Part shown: positions 54,488 through 63,824 of the stretch, piece after piece
Position numbering within the stretch: the stretch's first letter is position 1
How the letters are laid out: the number at the start of each line of letters is the position of its first letter
Source of the DNA: Glutamicibacter arilaitensis Re117
Lineage (GTDB): Bacteria; Actinomycetota; Actinomycetes; Actinomycetales; Micrococcaceae
DNA: 64,000 bases
Direction of reading: 5' to 3'
Assembly (NCBI RefSeq): GCF_000197735.1
Contig: NC_014550.1
Location: forward strand, 2,480,001-2,544,000
Position numbers and translations under genes: made by a program
Notes under the pieces: model-generated
What the model saw: the letters and a program-made list of their open reading frames with translations, nothing else
Databases searched by the model: none
Told to the model about the DNA's origin: nothing

Positions 54488-55114
54488 TCAGTGTTCGTAG
54501 ATGTGTTCGAGCATCGTAGTTTTCAGCTCTTCACGGTTCAAGGCAAAGGTCCGGTGGTCGCGCCACTGCCCATCGATGTGCAGATAGCCTTTGCGCAGTC
54601 CTTCATCACGGAAACCGAGCTTATCCACCACGCGCAGGCTCGCCGCATTCTCCGGCCGGATGTTGATTTCCAACCGATGCAGCTGCAACTGCTCGAAGCA
54701 ATGATCGACAACCAGGGCGCAGGCCTCCGGCATCAGGCCGAACCCGGCATGGTTGCGGTCAATCCAGTAGCCAATCGACGCCGTCCGCGCAGCACCGTAT
54801 TGCACCGAGGAAACAGAGACCTGCCCAATCAAGGGCGGCTGTGACTGGTGCAGCTGCGGAAGCGCCAGCGCCCACGAGTAGCCGCTGCCCTCGACTGCCG
54901 CTTCATCCTTGGCCTTGAGCATCTCCCGGAAGGTGATCGCCGCTGGCGGTCCCATAGGGCTGGTGGGATCCCACGGTTTCAGCCACTTGGAATTGGCGTA
55001 GCGCAGGTTGATCCACTCGGCTTCATCACGCGCGGCCAACTGGCGCAACAGCAATCGGTCCGAGACCAAATCCGGAACCAGATGCTTTGCCCGACGAGAG
55101 AAGAACATGTGCAC
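54488..55114 (-). CDS. RimJ-type GNAT N-acetyltransferase
   Basis: 208 residues. ASIGYWIDRNHAGFGLMPEACALVV (about 113-138), with the expected acetyl-CoA segment, followed by HRLEINIRPENAASLRVVDKLGF and HIDGQWRDHRTFAL. Typical RimJ arrangement. The GTG start is preceded by GGAAG; an ATG two codons on is the alternative. Convergent with nothing and divergent from the 5-FCL gene. Confidence 0.88.
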   Translation of the reverse strand: MHMFFSRRAKHLVPDLVSDRLLLRQLAARDEAEWINLRYANSKWLKPWDPTSPMGPPAAITFREMLKAKDEAAVEGSGYSWALALPQLHQSQPPLIGQVSVSSVQYGAARTASIGYWIDRNHAGFGLMPEACALVVDHCFEQLQLHRLEINIRPENAASLRVVDKLGFRDEGLRKGYLHIDGQWRDHRTFALNREELKTTMLEHIYEH

Positions 55115-55181
55115 ATCGTATTACTTCCACGCGCTCAGTAGTGGCAACAGCGCAAGCCAGCAGCGTTTCGTTTCTATTGCG

Positions 55182-55187
55182 TAAGCT
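55182..55187 (+). promoter_or_regulatory. Probable -10 box, leaderless 5-FCL gene
   Basis: TAAGCT, then GTAGTC, then ATG 55194. Confidence 0.6.
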
Positions 55188-55193
55188 GTAGTC

Positions 55194-55808
55194 ATGGACC
55201 TCACTGCTGATCAGAACCACAGCTGCGATAAGAAGAGCGCGCGTGCCGCTGTGCGCACCTGGCGCCGGAACCTCGACACGGATAAACGCGAGCAATTGGG
55301 CCAAGAGCTGGCACAGACGGTGATTGGCTACCTGAGCCAAAGCACCGGAGTCGTGCAGAAGGTTGCGGCCTACTGTTCGGCACCCGATGAGCCGTCCACA
55401 GAGCCGCTCCTAGCGGCTCTGATTTCTGAAGGCATTGAAGTGTATCTGCCGGTGTGCGAACCGGGCTACGCACTGTCGTGGGTTGAGTACTCCCCCGGCA
55501 TGGAGTTCCAGCCAAGCACCATGGCCCCGGTCATGGAACCGGTAGGCGAAAAAGCAGGCACAGAACTTTTCGAACAGATCAATACACTGATCATGCCAGC
55601 ACTATCCATTGATTCAAACGGCCTGCGCCTAGGCCAGGGCGGTGGCTACTATGACCGTTTCCTGCCACTGATTGCAGATGCGCCGGTACGCGTGGCCGCT
55701 GTGGTTTATGAACATGAATTCGTCGCTGCCGGCACCTTCGACGTTGATGCGCATGACCAGCCAGTAGATCTGGTGTTCACCCCGCAACAGGTGCATCAGA
55801 TCATCTGA
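55194..55808 (+). CDS. 5-Formyltetrahydrofolate cyclo-ligase
   Basis: 204 residues. The C-terminal ATP-binding loop LRLGQGGGYYDRFL and the preceding IMPALSIDSNG are diagnostic; N-terminal KKSARAAVRTWRRNLD is the folate part. It converts 5-formyl-THF to 5,10-methenyl-THF using ATP. It is followed by a SAF-domain gene, as is common in Arthrobacter relatives. Leaderless start likely (TAAGCT at -12). Confidence 0.93.
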   Translation: MDLTADQNHSCDKKSARAAVRTWRRNLDTDKREQLGQELAQTVIGYLSQSTGVVQKVAAYCSAPDEPSTEPLLAALISEGIEVYLPVCEPGYALSWVEYSPGMEFQPSTMAPVMEPVGEKAGTELFEQINTLIMPALSIDSNGLRLGQGGGYYDRFLPLIADAPVRVAAVVYEHEFVAAGTFDVDAHDQPVDLVFTPQQVHQII

Positions 55809-55869
55809 TTTACCCACAGTCCGTCACCCGGCGATGACCTTGTCAAAGGCCTGGGGGTTGCATGGGGTC

Positions 55870-56580
55870 ATGAGCTACTCTTCCAGGTCCCAGGCCACTG
55901 CCCGTCCCCCGGTGATTCCCAAGCCGAAGATCAGGCCGGTACGCAATCGCAATGAGCTGCTGCGGCGATACCGCAAGCCACTGGCCATAGCCTGCGCTTT
56001 GCTGGCTTTGGCCGGAATGCTCAATGTGTTTTCTTCCGGACAGCTGTCGCAACGTGAAGTCGTTGTGGTGATCAGCGATATTCCTGCTGGATCCCAAATA
56101 ACTTCCAACCAGTTGGCGGTGCAAACCGTGCGGCTGGATCCTCAAGATGATGAAGTCTTTGAAAGCCTTGAACCGGTGTCCGGGCAACGGGCCGCGGTAG
56201 CACTTCCTGCCGGAACGGTCTTGCGCAGCTATTCCTTGGTGGGACCGCAGCTGTTGGCTGGTTCACCGCAAGGCACAGTTGCTGTTCCGTTGCGGCTCAG
56301 CGATCCGGCAACTGTGACCTTGCTCCATCCCGGACAGCTGGTGGATATTGTGTTGACCACCGGCGATGGTTTTGAGAAGCAGATCAATTCGGAAACCATT
56401 GCCAAGGCCGTCCCGGTGCTCTGGGTTCCGGATAATGCCAGCACTTCTGAATTCGGCATGCTCAGCGGCACGAGGCAATCCGGTGAGGGAATTGTTGTGG
56501 TCGCGGCGGCCAGCAGCCTTTCTGATGACCTTGCCGGCGCGGTATCGCGAGGCAAGGTGTCAGCCGTCTTGGTGAATTAG
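55870..56580 (+). CDS. SAF-domain (CpaB/RcpC-like) protein
   Basis: 236 residues from ATG 55870; ATG 55834 is an in-frame alternative with no better signal. A basic N-terminus and one membrane helix (RKPLAIACALLALAGMLNVF) are followed by the SAF domain, VVVVISDIPAGSQITSNQLAV. Related proteins are Flp-pilus CpaB/RcpC or antifreeze-like. No pilus genes are nearby. Confidence 0.82.
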   Translation: MSYSSRSQATARPPVIPKPKIRPVRNRNELLRRYRKPLAIACALLALAGMLNVFSSGQLSQREVVVVISDIPAGSQITSNQLAVQTVRLDPQDDEVFESLEPVSGQRAAVALPAGTVLRSYSLVGPQLLAGSPQGTVAVPLRLSDPATVTLLHPGQLVDIVLTTGDGFEKQINSETIAKAVPVLWVPDNASTSEFGMLSGTRQSGEGIVVVAAASSLSDDLAGAVSRGKVSAVLVN

Positions 56581-56582
56581 CG

Positions 56583-56900
56583 CTATCCCCAGTGCGGTGG
56601 CTTCTCGCGCTTCATCATCTCTGCCAAGTCTTCCTTGGCTTCGCCCCAGTTGCGCGGGTCCTGGTCTTTGGCCAGCAATTCCGCCAGCGGATCGGTGGCG
56701 CGCTTCTTGGCGCGAGCCGCGACCGCTTCAGCCGATGAATCCCCGGATTGCCCGCCGGCTAAGGCGCGGTCTACCGATTTTGAATGCGGCACCGGAGCAT
56801 AGCTGCCGGTGAGTTCAACGCGAGCAGTCAGATGCTGCGGGGGTGCGACAACGCGCGGTCGCTTGCGGCGACCGCGCGTTGGTTCTTGCTCAGAAGTCAT
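56583..56900 (-). CDS. Small charged hypothetical protein coupled to the helicase-like gene
   Basis: 105 residues, rich in Arg/Lys and Ala; ends DLAEMMKREKPPHWG. Its ATG shares a base with the stop of the upstream large gene (TAATG), so translation is coupled. No domain recognised. Confidence 0.68.
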   Translation of the reverse strand: MTSEQEPTRGRRKRPRVVAPPQHLTARVELTGSYAPVPHSKSVDRALAGGQSGDSSAEAVAARAKKRATDPLAELLAKDQDPRNWGEAKEDLAEMMKREKPPHWG

Positions 56901-59900
56901 TACTTCTTTGGCTCCGGATCATTCGTCTTGCTGGTAGCCGGCACCGGCGCTGGAGTAAGCGGCTGCTGCGCGCTGTCCTTTACATGGGCGTCGTCCTTGG
57001 CCTGAGCATCGGATTCAGCTTTGGCTTCGCTTGGAGCCACGGCAGTATCAGCCTTGCTTTCCGACTTAGGTTCCAGACGCGACTTGGCTGACTTCAACAG
57101 CTTGGACTTTTCCTTTGGGGCTTCTGGTTCGGTGGTGACCTCGCGGGCCGAGACCGGAGGGGCTGCGGCCACACCGGTTCGAGTCGACGACGCGGTCTGC
57201 GGTGCAGACTTCTTCAGTCCCAACGCATGAGCCAGACGGCCGGTGACCGCACCTGGATCGGTGAAGACATCGATGGTCCACAGCGGAACATAACGCCAGC
57301 CGTGCTTCTCGAAGAATTCCGGGCGCAGGCGGCTGCGTTCACGCACGGTCAACCCGGCGTAGTGCTCGGTTCCGTCATAGACCACAGCCAGTGGACGGAT
57401 GCCGCTGTTGGCCGAGTCGTAGGCGTGAGCCGACAGATCCAGCACACCGCGGTAGTCCTCGGAGACAATTGCGCCGCTTTCGCGCAGTCGGCGAGCCAAG
57501 TCCGAAACCAGTGGATCAAAGCGCGGGTTGCGCATCGAGCTGACACCGGAGTCCCCTGCTTCTACCCGGCCGAACAGTTCGAAGAACTGGCGGGCGCCAC
57601 GGTAGACACGATTCAGGTCCACGTCTTCTGGCAGCAAGCTGGAGACCAGGGTCATGCGGCTGCGCGAACGGGTCATCGCGGCAACGAACAGCTGTTCGCC
57701 GCCTTCGCGGGACAGTGCACCGAATTCGTGCAGGGTCTTGCCGTGCGGCGTACGTCCGTAGCCCCAGGCGAAGATGACCGCGTCGCGGCGCAGGCCGATC
57801 AACCGGTCCATGGTGGTGACCACGAATGGTTCGCGCTTGGAGCGCAGGTATTCCATCGCGTACTTGTGGTTTGGCAGCTGGACACGGATCGCTTCAGCAA
57901 TGGCCGAGGCGTGGCTGCGGTTCGAGGCGATGACCGCCAGCGATTCCCCACTGTGGTTCTTGAAGTGCGCGAAGACCAGGTCCACCACGCGTGCTACCTC
58001 AGCGGCAGTGGTCTGCACGCCATCTTCACTGCTGGAGAGCGAGCCGGTGGCATCAGGCACGTATTCGCTGCGCAGCATCGAGGAGTTGCCGGTGAGGTTC
58101 ACCGCCATTGGCAAGCGTGAGAGCGCTGCGTCGTAGTAGGTGTTGGACAGCTGCTCTACCAGGCCCTCGTCGATGCCGCGGTAGACGGTGGACAGCGAAC
58201 CGGTGACCAGCACTTGGTTCAAGGCTTCCAGTGCAGAACGGTCCACGCCCTGCTCGCGAATGCGTGCGGTTGGATCCACGGATACTTCAAAGCGCTTCGG
58301 TCCGCCCAGCATTTCATCACCGATGGCGATGACCTGGTCGGAGCGGCGAATCGCATCCAAGACCTCGCGCAGGGTCAGGTAGTTGGCTTCCAAGAGGATC
58401 ACGGCATCGAACTTCGCGTCCTCTGGCAGGGCGCTGCCCAGCAGCAGTGGAGCCGAGACGATGACCGGGGTCAGCGAATTAGCCAGCGGTGCACCAAGAT
58501 CCAGCAGCCCGGCGATGCTCGGGGAACCGCCCTTGAGCATCTCGCGCAGTGCGCGGGAGCCGGCGCGGTGGTCAGCCAGTGCAGCCTTCCAGTTCTTGGC
58601 CAGTGCCCAGCGGATACGCTGTGGACCGGCGGCGATGTGCGCGCCGTCAGCCAGACGGTAGTCAGCCTCGATCTTCTCCAGCTTGGAGCCATCGTTCATG
58701 GCCAGGAAGTCATCCCCGGAAATCATTGCGTCCAGGACTGACTGCCACCAGGCGAGTTCCAATTCGCTGTCTACCTGATCAGCGTCAATCTCACGATCGG
58801 CGAAGTCATCAAGCAGGTCGCCCAGTCCGGCTTCAGCCAGCTGTTCAGCGATCAGGGTGCGTTCCGGCAGCTCGCGCAGATCTTCGCGCCGCTCAACCAG
58901 GGCAGCGATCATTGCCAGCAGTTCCTTGATTGGCATTTCGCGCAGGCGCGAACCCACCGAAGGCGGCAGCATTTCGGCCAGCTTGTCGATGCGTGCTCCG
59001 GCATCGTGGTAGCCGGCTTCAACATCGAGCAGGCCGCCTGGGACCTGTGGGTTGCGCTGGCTCGTGGCGATGGCACGCCACGCATCGCGCTGCACGGATA
59101 CGGCCTGCAGTGCCGACTGCAGGTCAGCGACGTGCATGCCCGGACGCACATATTCCTTGGCAATTTTGCGCAGGCGGGAACGGACAATGGAGCCCATTTC
59201 CACGCCGTGCTCGCGGCGCCAAGCGCTGGTAGCGGTCGCGGCGATCAAATCATCGATATCGCCTTCAAAGATGTCAGCCTCGAACTTATCCAGCGACCCG
59301 CGTACGGCGACCAGCAACTGCAGTTGGTCTCCCCACTTGTCGTAGCTTTCTTCCAGGCGGATCTGTGAACGCTCGGCGATCTGCAGCATGTGCTCATGCA
59401 GGATCGGCAGGTCACGGCCCAAGCCGCTGGCCAGATTCAGTGCCTTTTCGGTGGCCTCGGTATTGCGCAGCGGTGCACCGTGCCATGGGCTGGTGGTGTG
59501 TTCCTTGGAGAACGCACCAAGCTGGGCTGCACGCTTGAGCTGTGCGGCGACGTGTCCGCGCTGGCCCATGGAGTCCAGCACCGAACGCTTCAGGCGCACG
59601 GTGGTGGATGGGGCCTGTTCCAGGGCGGAGAGGCGTGCCAGCTCCTGCATGGCTTGGTATGGCGAGCATCCCCAGCGGCTGCGGACCGAATGCAGGGACT
59701 TCACGTGTTCGTGCAGTGCGTGGCGGGATTCGCGCAGGCGCTTGAACATGGAACCCAGCTGCGGTTCAGTGGCACGCTCGTTGCGCAAAATGGCTTTGGT
59801 CATCATGGCGCGCAGTGCGTCTGGATCCTCATTGGGTTCCAGCAGCATGCTGCCTGAATCAAGGTGCTCGTTGAAGCGAGCCACGAATTCTTCAGCGGCC

Positions 59901-61138
59901 GAACGCTGTTCTGCAACCACCAATACGCGCTTGCCCTGGGCTGCCAGCAGTGCAGCGGCGTTCAGTGCGGTCTGGGTGGCACCAGTGCCGGCGGCGGCGC
60001 TGATCGCTACGGACTCACCGGCCGCAATGTAGTCAAGCATCTTTGACTGGGACTCATCAGCGTCCAGCAAGAACAGTTCATCTTCTGGATCGCGGTCATC
60101 AGAAGATTTGGCAATGGTGGAGGTGCCGGTGTGCACCTTGCGGGCAGCAGTTTCTTCGGATGCAATGCTCTGCTTGCGCGAGCGTGCGGTCTCCTTCAAG
60201 ATGTTCTTCACGCGGCTCAGCCGGGAACCGGAGCCTTCATGGCCCTTGGTTTCAGCAGCCTCTGCGGCAGGTGCTTCTTCACCCTGCTTCTTCGTGTCAT
60301 CGGAGTCCGCATTGGCATCCTCGCTCTTGGCATCGTCTGCCTTGCTTGCTCCTGGCTTGGATGCCACGAGGTTGGCCAGAGCCTCGGCAGTTTTGCTGCT
60401 TGGGCTGTTTACAACCTGCTTCTCAGCAGTGTCGTGGCGGATCAAGGCTTCGATCACCGGGTGGGAGCCGGAGAGCTTGGCGGGGTCGGCTGGGTCCATC
60501 AGTTCAGAGAAGGTGGACAGCAGCAGCCGGTGCCCAACAACTACGCCGGGAACCTCGGCCATCTGGTGGCGAAGTGCGTCCATGCCGCGCACCGGATCAA
60601 AGCGGGCAATGGAATAGGCAGCCGCGTCAACAGCGTCAACGTCGACCTTGGAGTTGTGGTCTGCCTCGAACTGGCGGACGAAGGCCGGGGATACGGTGGC
60701 ACGGCCAACCAGCTGAAGATCATAGTCATCAGCATCTACATGCTTGGTCAGGGTGATGCGTCCGAGCATGATCGGAGCCGAGACTGGCTCGCTCCTGCCT
60801 TCATGGACTGCACGCCAGTTGGCGACACCGGCGGCCAGGTATCCGACGTCGATGCCGCGTTCTTCCCACAGTTCGCTGATCTTGGCTGCCAGCGCGCGGG
60901 TCGTGCGGCGCGCGGTCGCGTATTGGTCCGCGTCATGCAGCAGGGTGGATAAGCGGGTACGCCGTCCGGCAAGGAACTGTGCCAATCCCGAAGGGTTGGC
61001 ATGGGTGATGTCGATGCTATTGGAGGTCGACGGTGCAAATCGCAGGGTGGTGTCCGCACCGGCACTTTGCCCCAGGGATTTCACCCAGGCAGCTACACGC
61101 TCGGCGGCAGCATTCTGTCCACTAGTCACGACAGTCAT
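56900..61138 (-). CDS. Large SF1-helicase/PD-(D/E)XK-nuclease-like protein with degraded catalytic motifs
   Basis: About 1412 residues. A helicase-like core begins near residue 370 with VAISAAAGTGATQTALNAAALLA, where the Walker A Lys is Ala and the following Ser/Thr is Thr. The Walker-B-like position is FDAVILLEANYLTLREV (Leu where Asp is usual), near residue 905. SF1 motif VI is FVAAMTRSRSRMTLV. The C-terminal part resembles the REase_MTES_1575 nuclease: LDLSAHAYD..., PLAVVYDGTEHY (Val where IExDG has Glu) and KHGWRYVPLWTIDVF. Two low-complexity acidic/Lys-Ala stretches occur at about 310-345 and 1330-1412. The start could be GTG 61129, which has better Shine-Dalgarno spacing. Confidence 0.8.
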   Translation of the reverse strand: MTVVTSGQNAAAERVAAWVKSLGQSAGADTTLRFAPSTSNSIDITHANPSGLAQFLAGRRTRLSTLLHDADQYATARRTTRALAAKISELWEERGIDVGYLAAGVANWRAVHEGRSEPVSAPIMLGRITLTKHVDADDYDLQLVGRATVSPAFVRQFEADHNSKVDVDAVDAAAYSIARFDPVRGMDALRHQMAEVPGVVVGHRLLLSTFSELMDPADPAKLSGSHPVIEALIRHDTAEKQVVNSPSSKTAEALANLVASKPGASKADDAKSEDANADSDDTKKQGEEAPAAEAAETKGHEGSGSRLSRVKNILKETARSRKQSIASEETAARKVHTGTSTIAKSSDDRDPEDELFLLDADESQSKMLDYIAAGESVAISAAAGTGATQTALNAAALLAAQGKRVLVVAEQRSAAEEFVARFNEHLDSGSMLLEPNEDPDALRAMMTKAILRNERATEPQLGSMFKRLRESRHALHEHVKSLHSVRSRWGCSPYQAMQELARLSALEQAPSTTVRLKRSVLDSMGQRGHVAAQLKRAAQLGAFSKEHTTSPWHGAPLRNTEATEKALNLASGLGRDLPILHEHMLQIAERSQIRLEESYDKWGDQLQLLVAVRGSLDKFEADIFEGDIDDLIAATATSAWRREHGVEMGSIVRSRLRKIAKEYVRPGMHVADLQSALQAVSVQRDAWRAIATSQRNPQVPGGLLDVEAGYHDAGARIDKLAEMLPPSVGSRLREMPIKELLAMIAALVERREDLRELPERTLIAEQLAEAGLGDLLDDFADREIDADQVDSELELAWWQSVLDAMISGDDFLAMNDGSKLEKIEADYRLADGAHIAAGPQRIRWALAKNWKAALADHRAGSRALREMLKGGSPSIAGLLDLGAPLANSLTPVIVSAPLLLGSALPEDAKFDAVILLEANYLTLREVLDAIRRSDQVIAIGDEMLGGPKRFEVSVDPTARIREQGVDRSALEALNQVLVTGSLSTVYRGIDEGLVEQLSNTYYDAALSRLPMAVNLTGNSSMLRSEYVPDATGSLSSSEDGVQTTAAEVARVVDLVFAHFKNHSGESLAVIASNRSHASAIAEAIRVQLPNHKYAMEYLRSKREPFVVTTMDRLIGLRRDAVIFAWGYGRTPHGKTLHEFGALSREGGEQLFVAAMTRSRSRMTLVSSLLPEDVDLNRVYRGARQFFELFGRVEAGDSGVSSMRNPRFDPLVSDLARRLRESGAIVSEDYRGVLDLSAHAYDSANSGIRPLAVVYDGTEHYAGLTVRERSRLRPEFFEKHGWRYVPLWTIDVFTDPGAVTGRLAHALGLKKSAPQTASSTRTGVAAAPPVSAREVTTEPEAPKEKSKLLKSAKSRLEPKSESKADTAVAPSEAKAESDAQAKDDAHVKDSAQQPLTPAPVPATSKTNDPEPKK

Positions 61139-61382
61139 TCCCTTCACTGAACCGACCAAAATCGGGCGCACCACAGGTACAGATACGCCTCTTTCCAAGT
61201 TAGTGCACCAAGGCGCAAGAACGAGGGTGCGAAACACGTTTTAAGCGCATGAAGCGGAACCTCATGCTCACAGCGTAGGGTTCCAACTCTCACGAAGCGC
61301 ACGAGGAATATTCGATGCGCAACTTCATGAAACCGATTTGTGCTCAGGCTTGCGGCTGCGGCTCGTGCTCAACGCAATCGCG

Positions 61383-61934
61383 CTAATCGCAGGTGTCGAC
61401 TTTCAGGGTGTAACGGATATTTCCCAGTACAGCGGAACTCTTCGCAGAGTTGAGATCCGTCGTGTACCTGATGCGCAGTTGGGACACTTCTGCGTTATCA
61501 GCACTGGCGGCCACAACGCCTTCCAACGCGACTTGGACGCTTTGCCCGGGCTGAACTTCAAAGGGATCATCGAGCGCGACAAGATTGTCGACTGCACGGC
61601 GGACGTCCACGCTATCGAGATCTGCATTATTCCAGCCGATCAGGCTTGAGTCCCCCGAATCAATCAAAGACACGGAGGGTCGCACCGTATCCCAATGTTT
61701 CGCTTCGACTGCTTCAACCGCCGTTATCCAAAGTAGATCATCAGAAATATTCGAAGCAACATCCGCCACGCCATTGCGCTGCCCGGTCAGCCCGCAGGAG
61801 GTATTCTCAATGTCCCCATCCGGTGCACCAAACGATAGTGGTCCGTCCTGATCCGCATTGGCATCATCACAAACGCTGAGCCCGAGAACCGCAGCAGCTA
61901 GGAGCGCTACCACCGACACTTTTCTTGTCATCAT
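61383..61934 (-). CDS. Secreted protein, possible lipoprotein, unknown
   Basis: 183 residues. The N-terminus MMTRKVSVVALLAAAVLGLS is a signal peptide; the following VCDD gives a Cys at residue 22, but the -1 position is Val instead of Gly/Ala/Ser, so lipidation is uncertain. The mature part is Asp/Ser-rich, with NTSCGLTGQRNGVADVASNI and a C-terminal RIRYTTDLNSAKSSAVLG. It may form a beta-sandwich (extracellular binding). No family recognised. Confidence 0.65.
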   Translation of the reverse strand: MMTRKVSVVALLAAAVLGLSVCDDANADQDGPLSFGAPDGDIENTSCGLTGQRNGVADVASNISDDLLWITAVEAVEAKHWDTVRPSVSLIDSGDSSLIGWNNADLDSVDVRRAVDNLVALDDPFEVQPGQSVQVALEGVVAASADNAEVSQLRIRYTTDLNSAKSSAVLGNIRYTLKVDTCD

Positions 61935-62035
61935 TTAGGGTAAATATGTCCTATCCAGAGTCATTGTTGAAAAAAATCGTACCACTCTAAATGTGATCCC
62001 CAGCAGAGCATATTCAAAGTCATTGACAATAAAAA

Positions 62036-62085
62036 AAATCCCCTGCCTCTCGCCACGACGTGGCAAAAGACAGGGGAATTTTCTA
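62036..62085 (-). terminator. guaA terminator
   Basis: Imperfect hairpin: outer stem TTCCCCTG / CAGGGGA and inner stem GCCAC / GTGGC, followed on the minus strand by eight T's. Six bases beyond the guaA stop. Confidence 0.85.
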
Positions 62086-62090
62086 GGGAT

Positions 62091-63677
62091 TTACTCCCAC
62101 TCGATGGTTCCAGGTGGCTTGGAGGTTACGTCCAGCACCACGCGGTTCACCCCATCTACCTCATTGGTGATGCGGTTGGAGATCTTCGAGAGCAGATCGT
62201 ATGGCAGGTGCGACCAGTCAGCGGTCATGGCATCCTCAGAGGAAACCGGACGCAGCACGATCGGGTGGCCGTAGGTGCGGTGATCGCCCTGTACGCCTAC
62301 CGAGCGCACGTCAGCGAGCAGCACTACTGGCATCTGCCAAACTTCGTCATCCAGCCCTGCAGCGGTCAGCTCGGCGCGAGCGATCGCGTCAGCCTTGCGC
62401 AGGATGGACAGGCGTTCTTCGTTGACGGCGCCGATGATGCGGATACCCAGGCCTGGGCCGGGGAATGGCTGGCGGCCAACGATTTCTTCAGGCAAGCCCA
62501 GTTCGCGGCCCACGGCACGTACTTCATCCTTGAACAGGGTACGCAGTGGTTCAACCAGTTCGAACTGCAGGTCCTCTGGCAAGCCGCCCACGTTGTGGTG
62601 GCTCTTGATGTTCGAGGTGCCTTCGCCGCCGCCGGACTCGACGATGTCCGGGTACAAGGTGCCCTGTACCAGGAACTTCACCGGTTCGCCCTCGGAAGCG
62701 GCTTCAGCGATGATTGCTGCTTCTGCTGCTTCGAAGGCGCGGATGAATTCGCGGCCGATGATCTTGCGCTTGGTCTCCGGATCGGTGACACCGTCCAGAG
62801 CGGTCAGGAAGCGTTCGCGCTCGTCGGCAATGTACAGCTTGGCGCCGGTGGAAGCTACGAAGTCCTTTTCAACCTGCTCGGCTTCGCCTTCGCGCAGCAG
62901 GCCGTGGTTGACGAACACGCAGGTGAGCTGGTCACCGATGGCGCGCTGCACCAGGGCAGCTGCAACAGCGGAATCCACGCCGCCGGACAGGCCGCAGATG
63001 GCCTTGCCGGTGCCGACCTGGGCGCGGATGCGCTCGATCTGCTCGTCAGCGATGTTGTCAGCGGTCCAGTCGCCCTTCAGGCCTGCACCGTTGTACAGGA
63101 AGTTCTCCAGGACATCCTGGCCGTACTCGCAGTGCTTGACCTCTGGGTGCCACTGCACGCCGTACAGGCGCTTGGCCTCATTGGCGAAAGCGGCAACTGG
63201 AGCGCCAGCGGTGGTTGCCAGTACTTCAAAGCCTTCTGGAGCCTTGGAGACGGCATCGCCGTGGCTCATCCAAACGGTAGGAGCCTGTGCGGCGCCTGCC
63301 AGGATGGAGCGTGCTTCGCCATCAAAGGTGGTTGCGGTGCGGCCGTACTCGCGCAGGCCGGTTTCCGACACGGTTCCGCCCAAGGCATTGGCCATGGCTT
63401 GGAAGCCGTAGCAGATGCCCAAGACCGGCACGCCGGCTTCAAACAGGTCGGCCCCAACGGATGGGGCGCCATCGGCGTAAACGCTGGAGGGACCACCGGA
63501 AAGGATGATCGCTGCAGGGTTCTTGGCCAAAATGGCTTCGGTGGACAGGGTGTGCGGAACGATCTCCGAGTACACACGGGCCTCACGTACGCGGCGAGCG
63601 ATAAGCTGCGCGTATTGGGCCCCGTAGTCGACGACCAGAACCGGCTTATGTTCTGGATTTAGGGGAGCTGTAGTCAC
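62091..63677 (-). CDS. guaA: GMP synthase (glutamine-hydrolysing)
   Basis: 528 residues. Class-I amidotransferase nucleophile Cys89 in [12 protein letters not shown] with its His/Glu in the WHPE sequence; ATP-pyrophosphatase loop [16 protein letters not shown] near residue 230; C-terminal dimer domain ending [10 protein letters not shown]. It converts XMP to GMP. The GTG start has TAGACT exactly 6 nt upstream, suggesting a leaderless mRNA. Confidence 0.97.
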   Translation of the reverse strand: MTTAPLNPEHKPVLVVDYGAQYAQLIARRVREARVYSEIVPHTLSTEAILAKNPAAIILSGGPSSVYADGAPSVGADLFEAGVPVLGICYGFQAMANALGGTVSETGLREYGRTATTFDGEARSILAGAAQAPTVWMSHGDAVSKAPEGFEVLATTAGAPVAAFANEAKRLYGVQWHPEVKHCEYGQDVLENFLYNGAGLKGDWTADNIADEQIERIRAQVGTGKAICGLSGGVDSAVAAALVQRAIGDQLTCVFVNHGLLREGEAEQVEKDFVASTGAKLYIADERERFLTALDGVTDPETKRKIIGREFIRAFEAAEAAIIAEAASEGEPVKFLVQGTLYPDIVESGGGEGTSNIKSHHNVGGLPEDLQFELVEPLRTLFKDEVRAVGRELGLPEEIVGRQPFPGPGLGIRIIGAVNEERLSILRKADAIARAELTAAGLDDEVWQMPVVLLADVRSVGVQGDHRTYGHPIVLRPVSSEDAMTADWSHLPYDLLSKISNRITNEVDGVNRVVLDVTSKPPGTIEWE

Positions 63678-63683
63678 CGTACT

Positions 63684-63689
63684 AGTCTA
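63684..63689 (-). promoter_or_regulatory. Probable -10 box, leaderless guaA
   Basis: TAGACT, then AGTACG, then GTG 63677. Confidence 0.6.
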
Positions 63690-63760
63690 CGCGGTTCGCC
63701 CCGCGCGAAACAGCCAAGGTGGTGTCATCAGCGTCACCTAGTGGATTTTTGGCAGAAACA

Positions 63761-63801
63761 AAGGGCGGATCAGTTCATTTATGGTGAACTGATCCGCCCT
63801 T
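63761..63801 (-). terminator. Terminator of the DUF3817 gene
   Basis: Stem AAGGGCGGATCAGTTCA / TGAACTGATCCGCCCTT with a 7-nt loop, 24 nt after the stop of the partial gene; a short T-run follows on the minus strand. Confidence 0.88.
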
Positions 63802-63824
63802 CAGGAAGTCAAAGAAGCTAAATG

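Noticed and set aside
62208..63662. 484-codon plus-strand frame opposite guaA
   Set aside because: guaA is unmistakable on the minus strand; the opposite frame is an artefact of codon bias.
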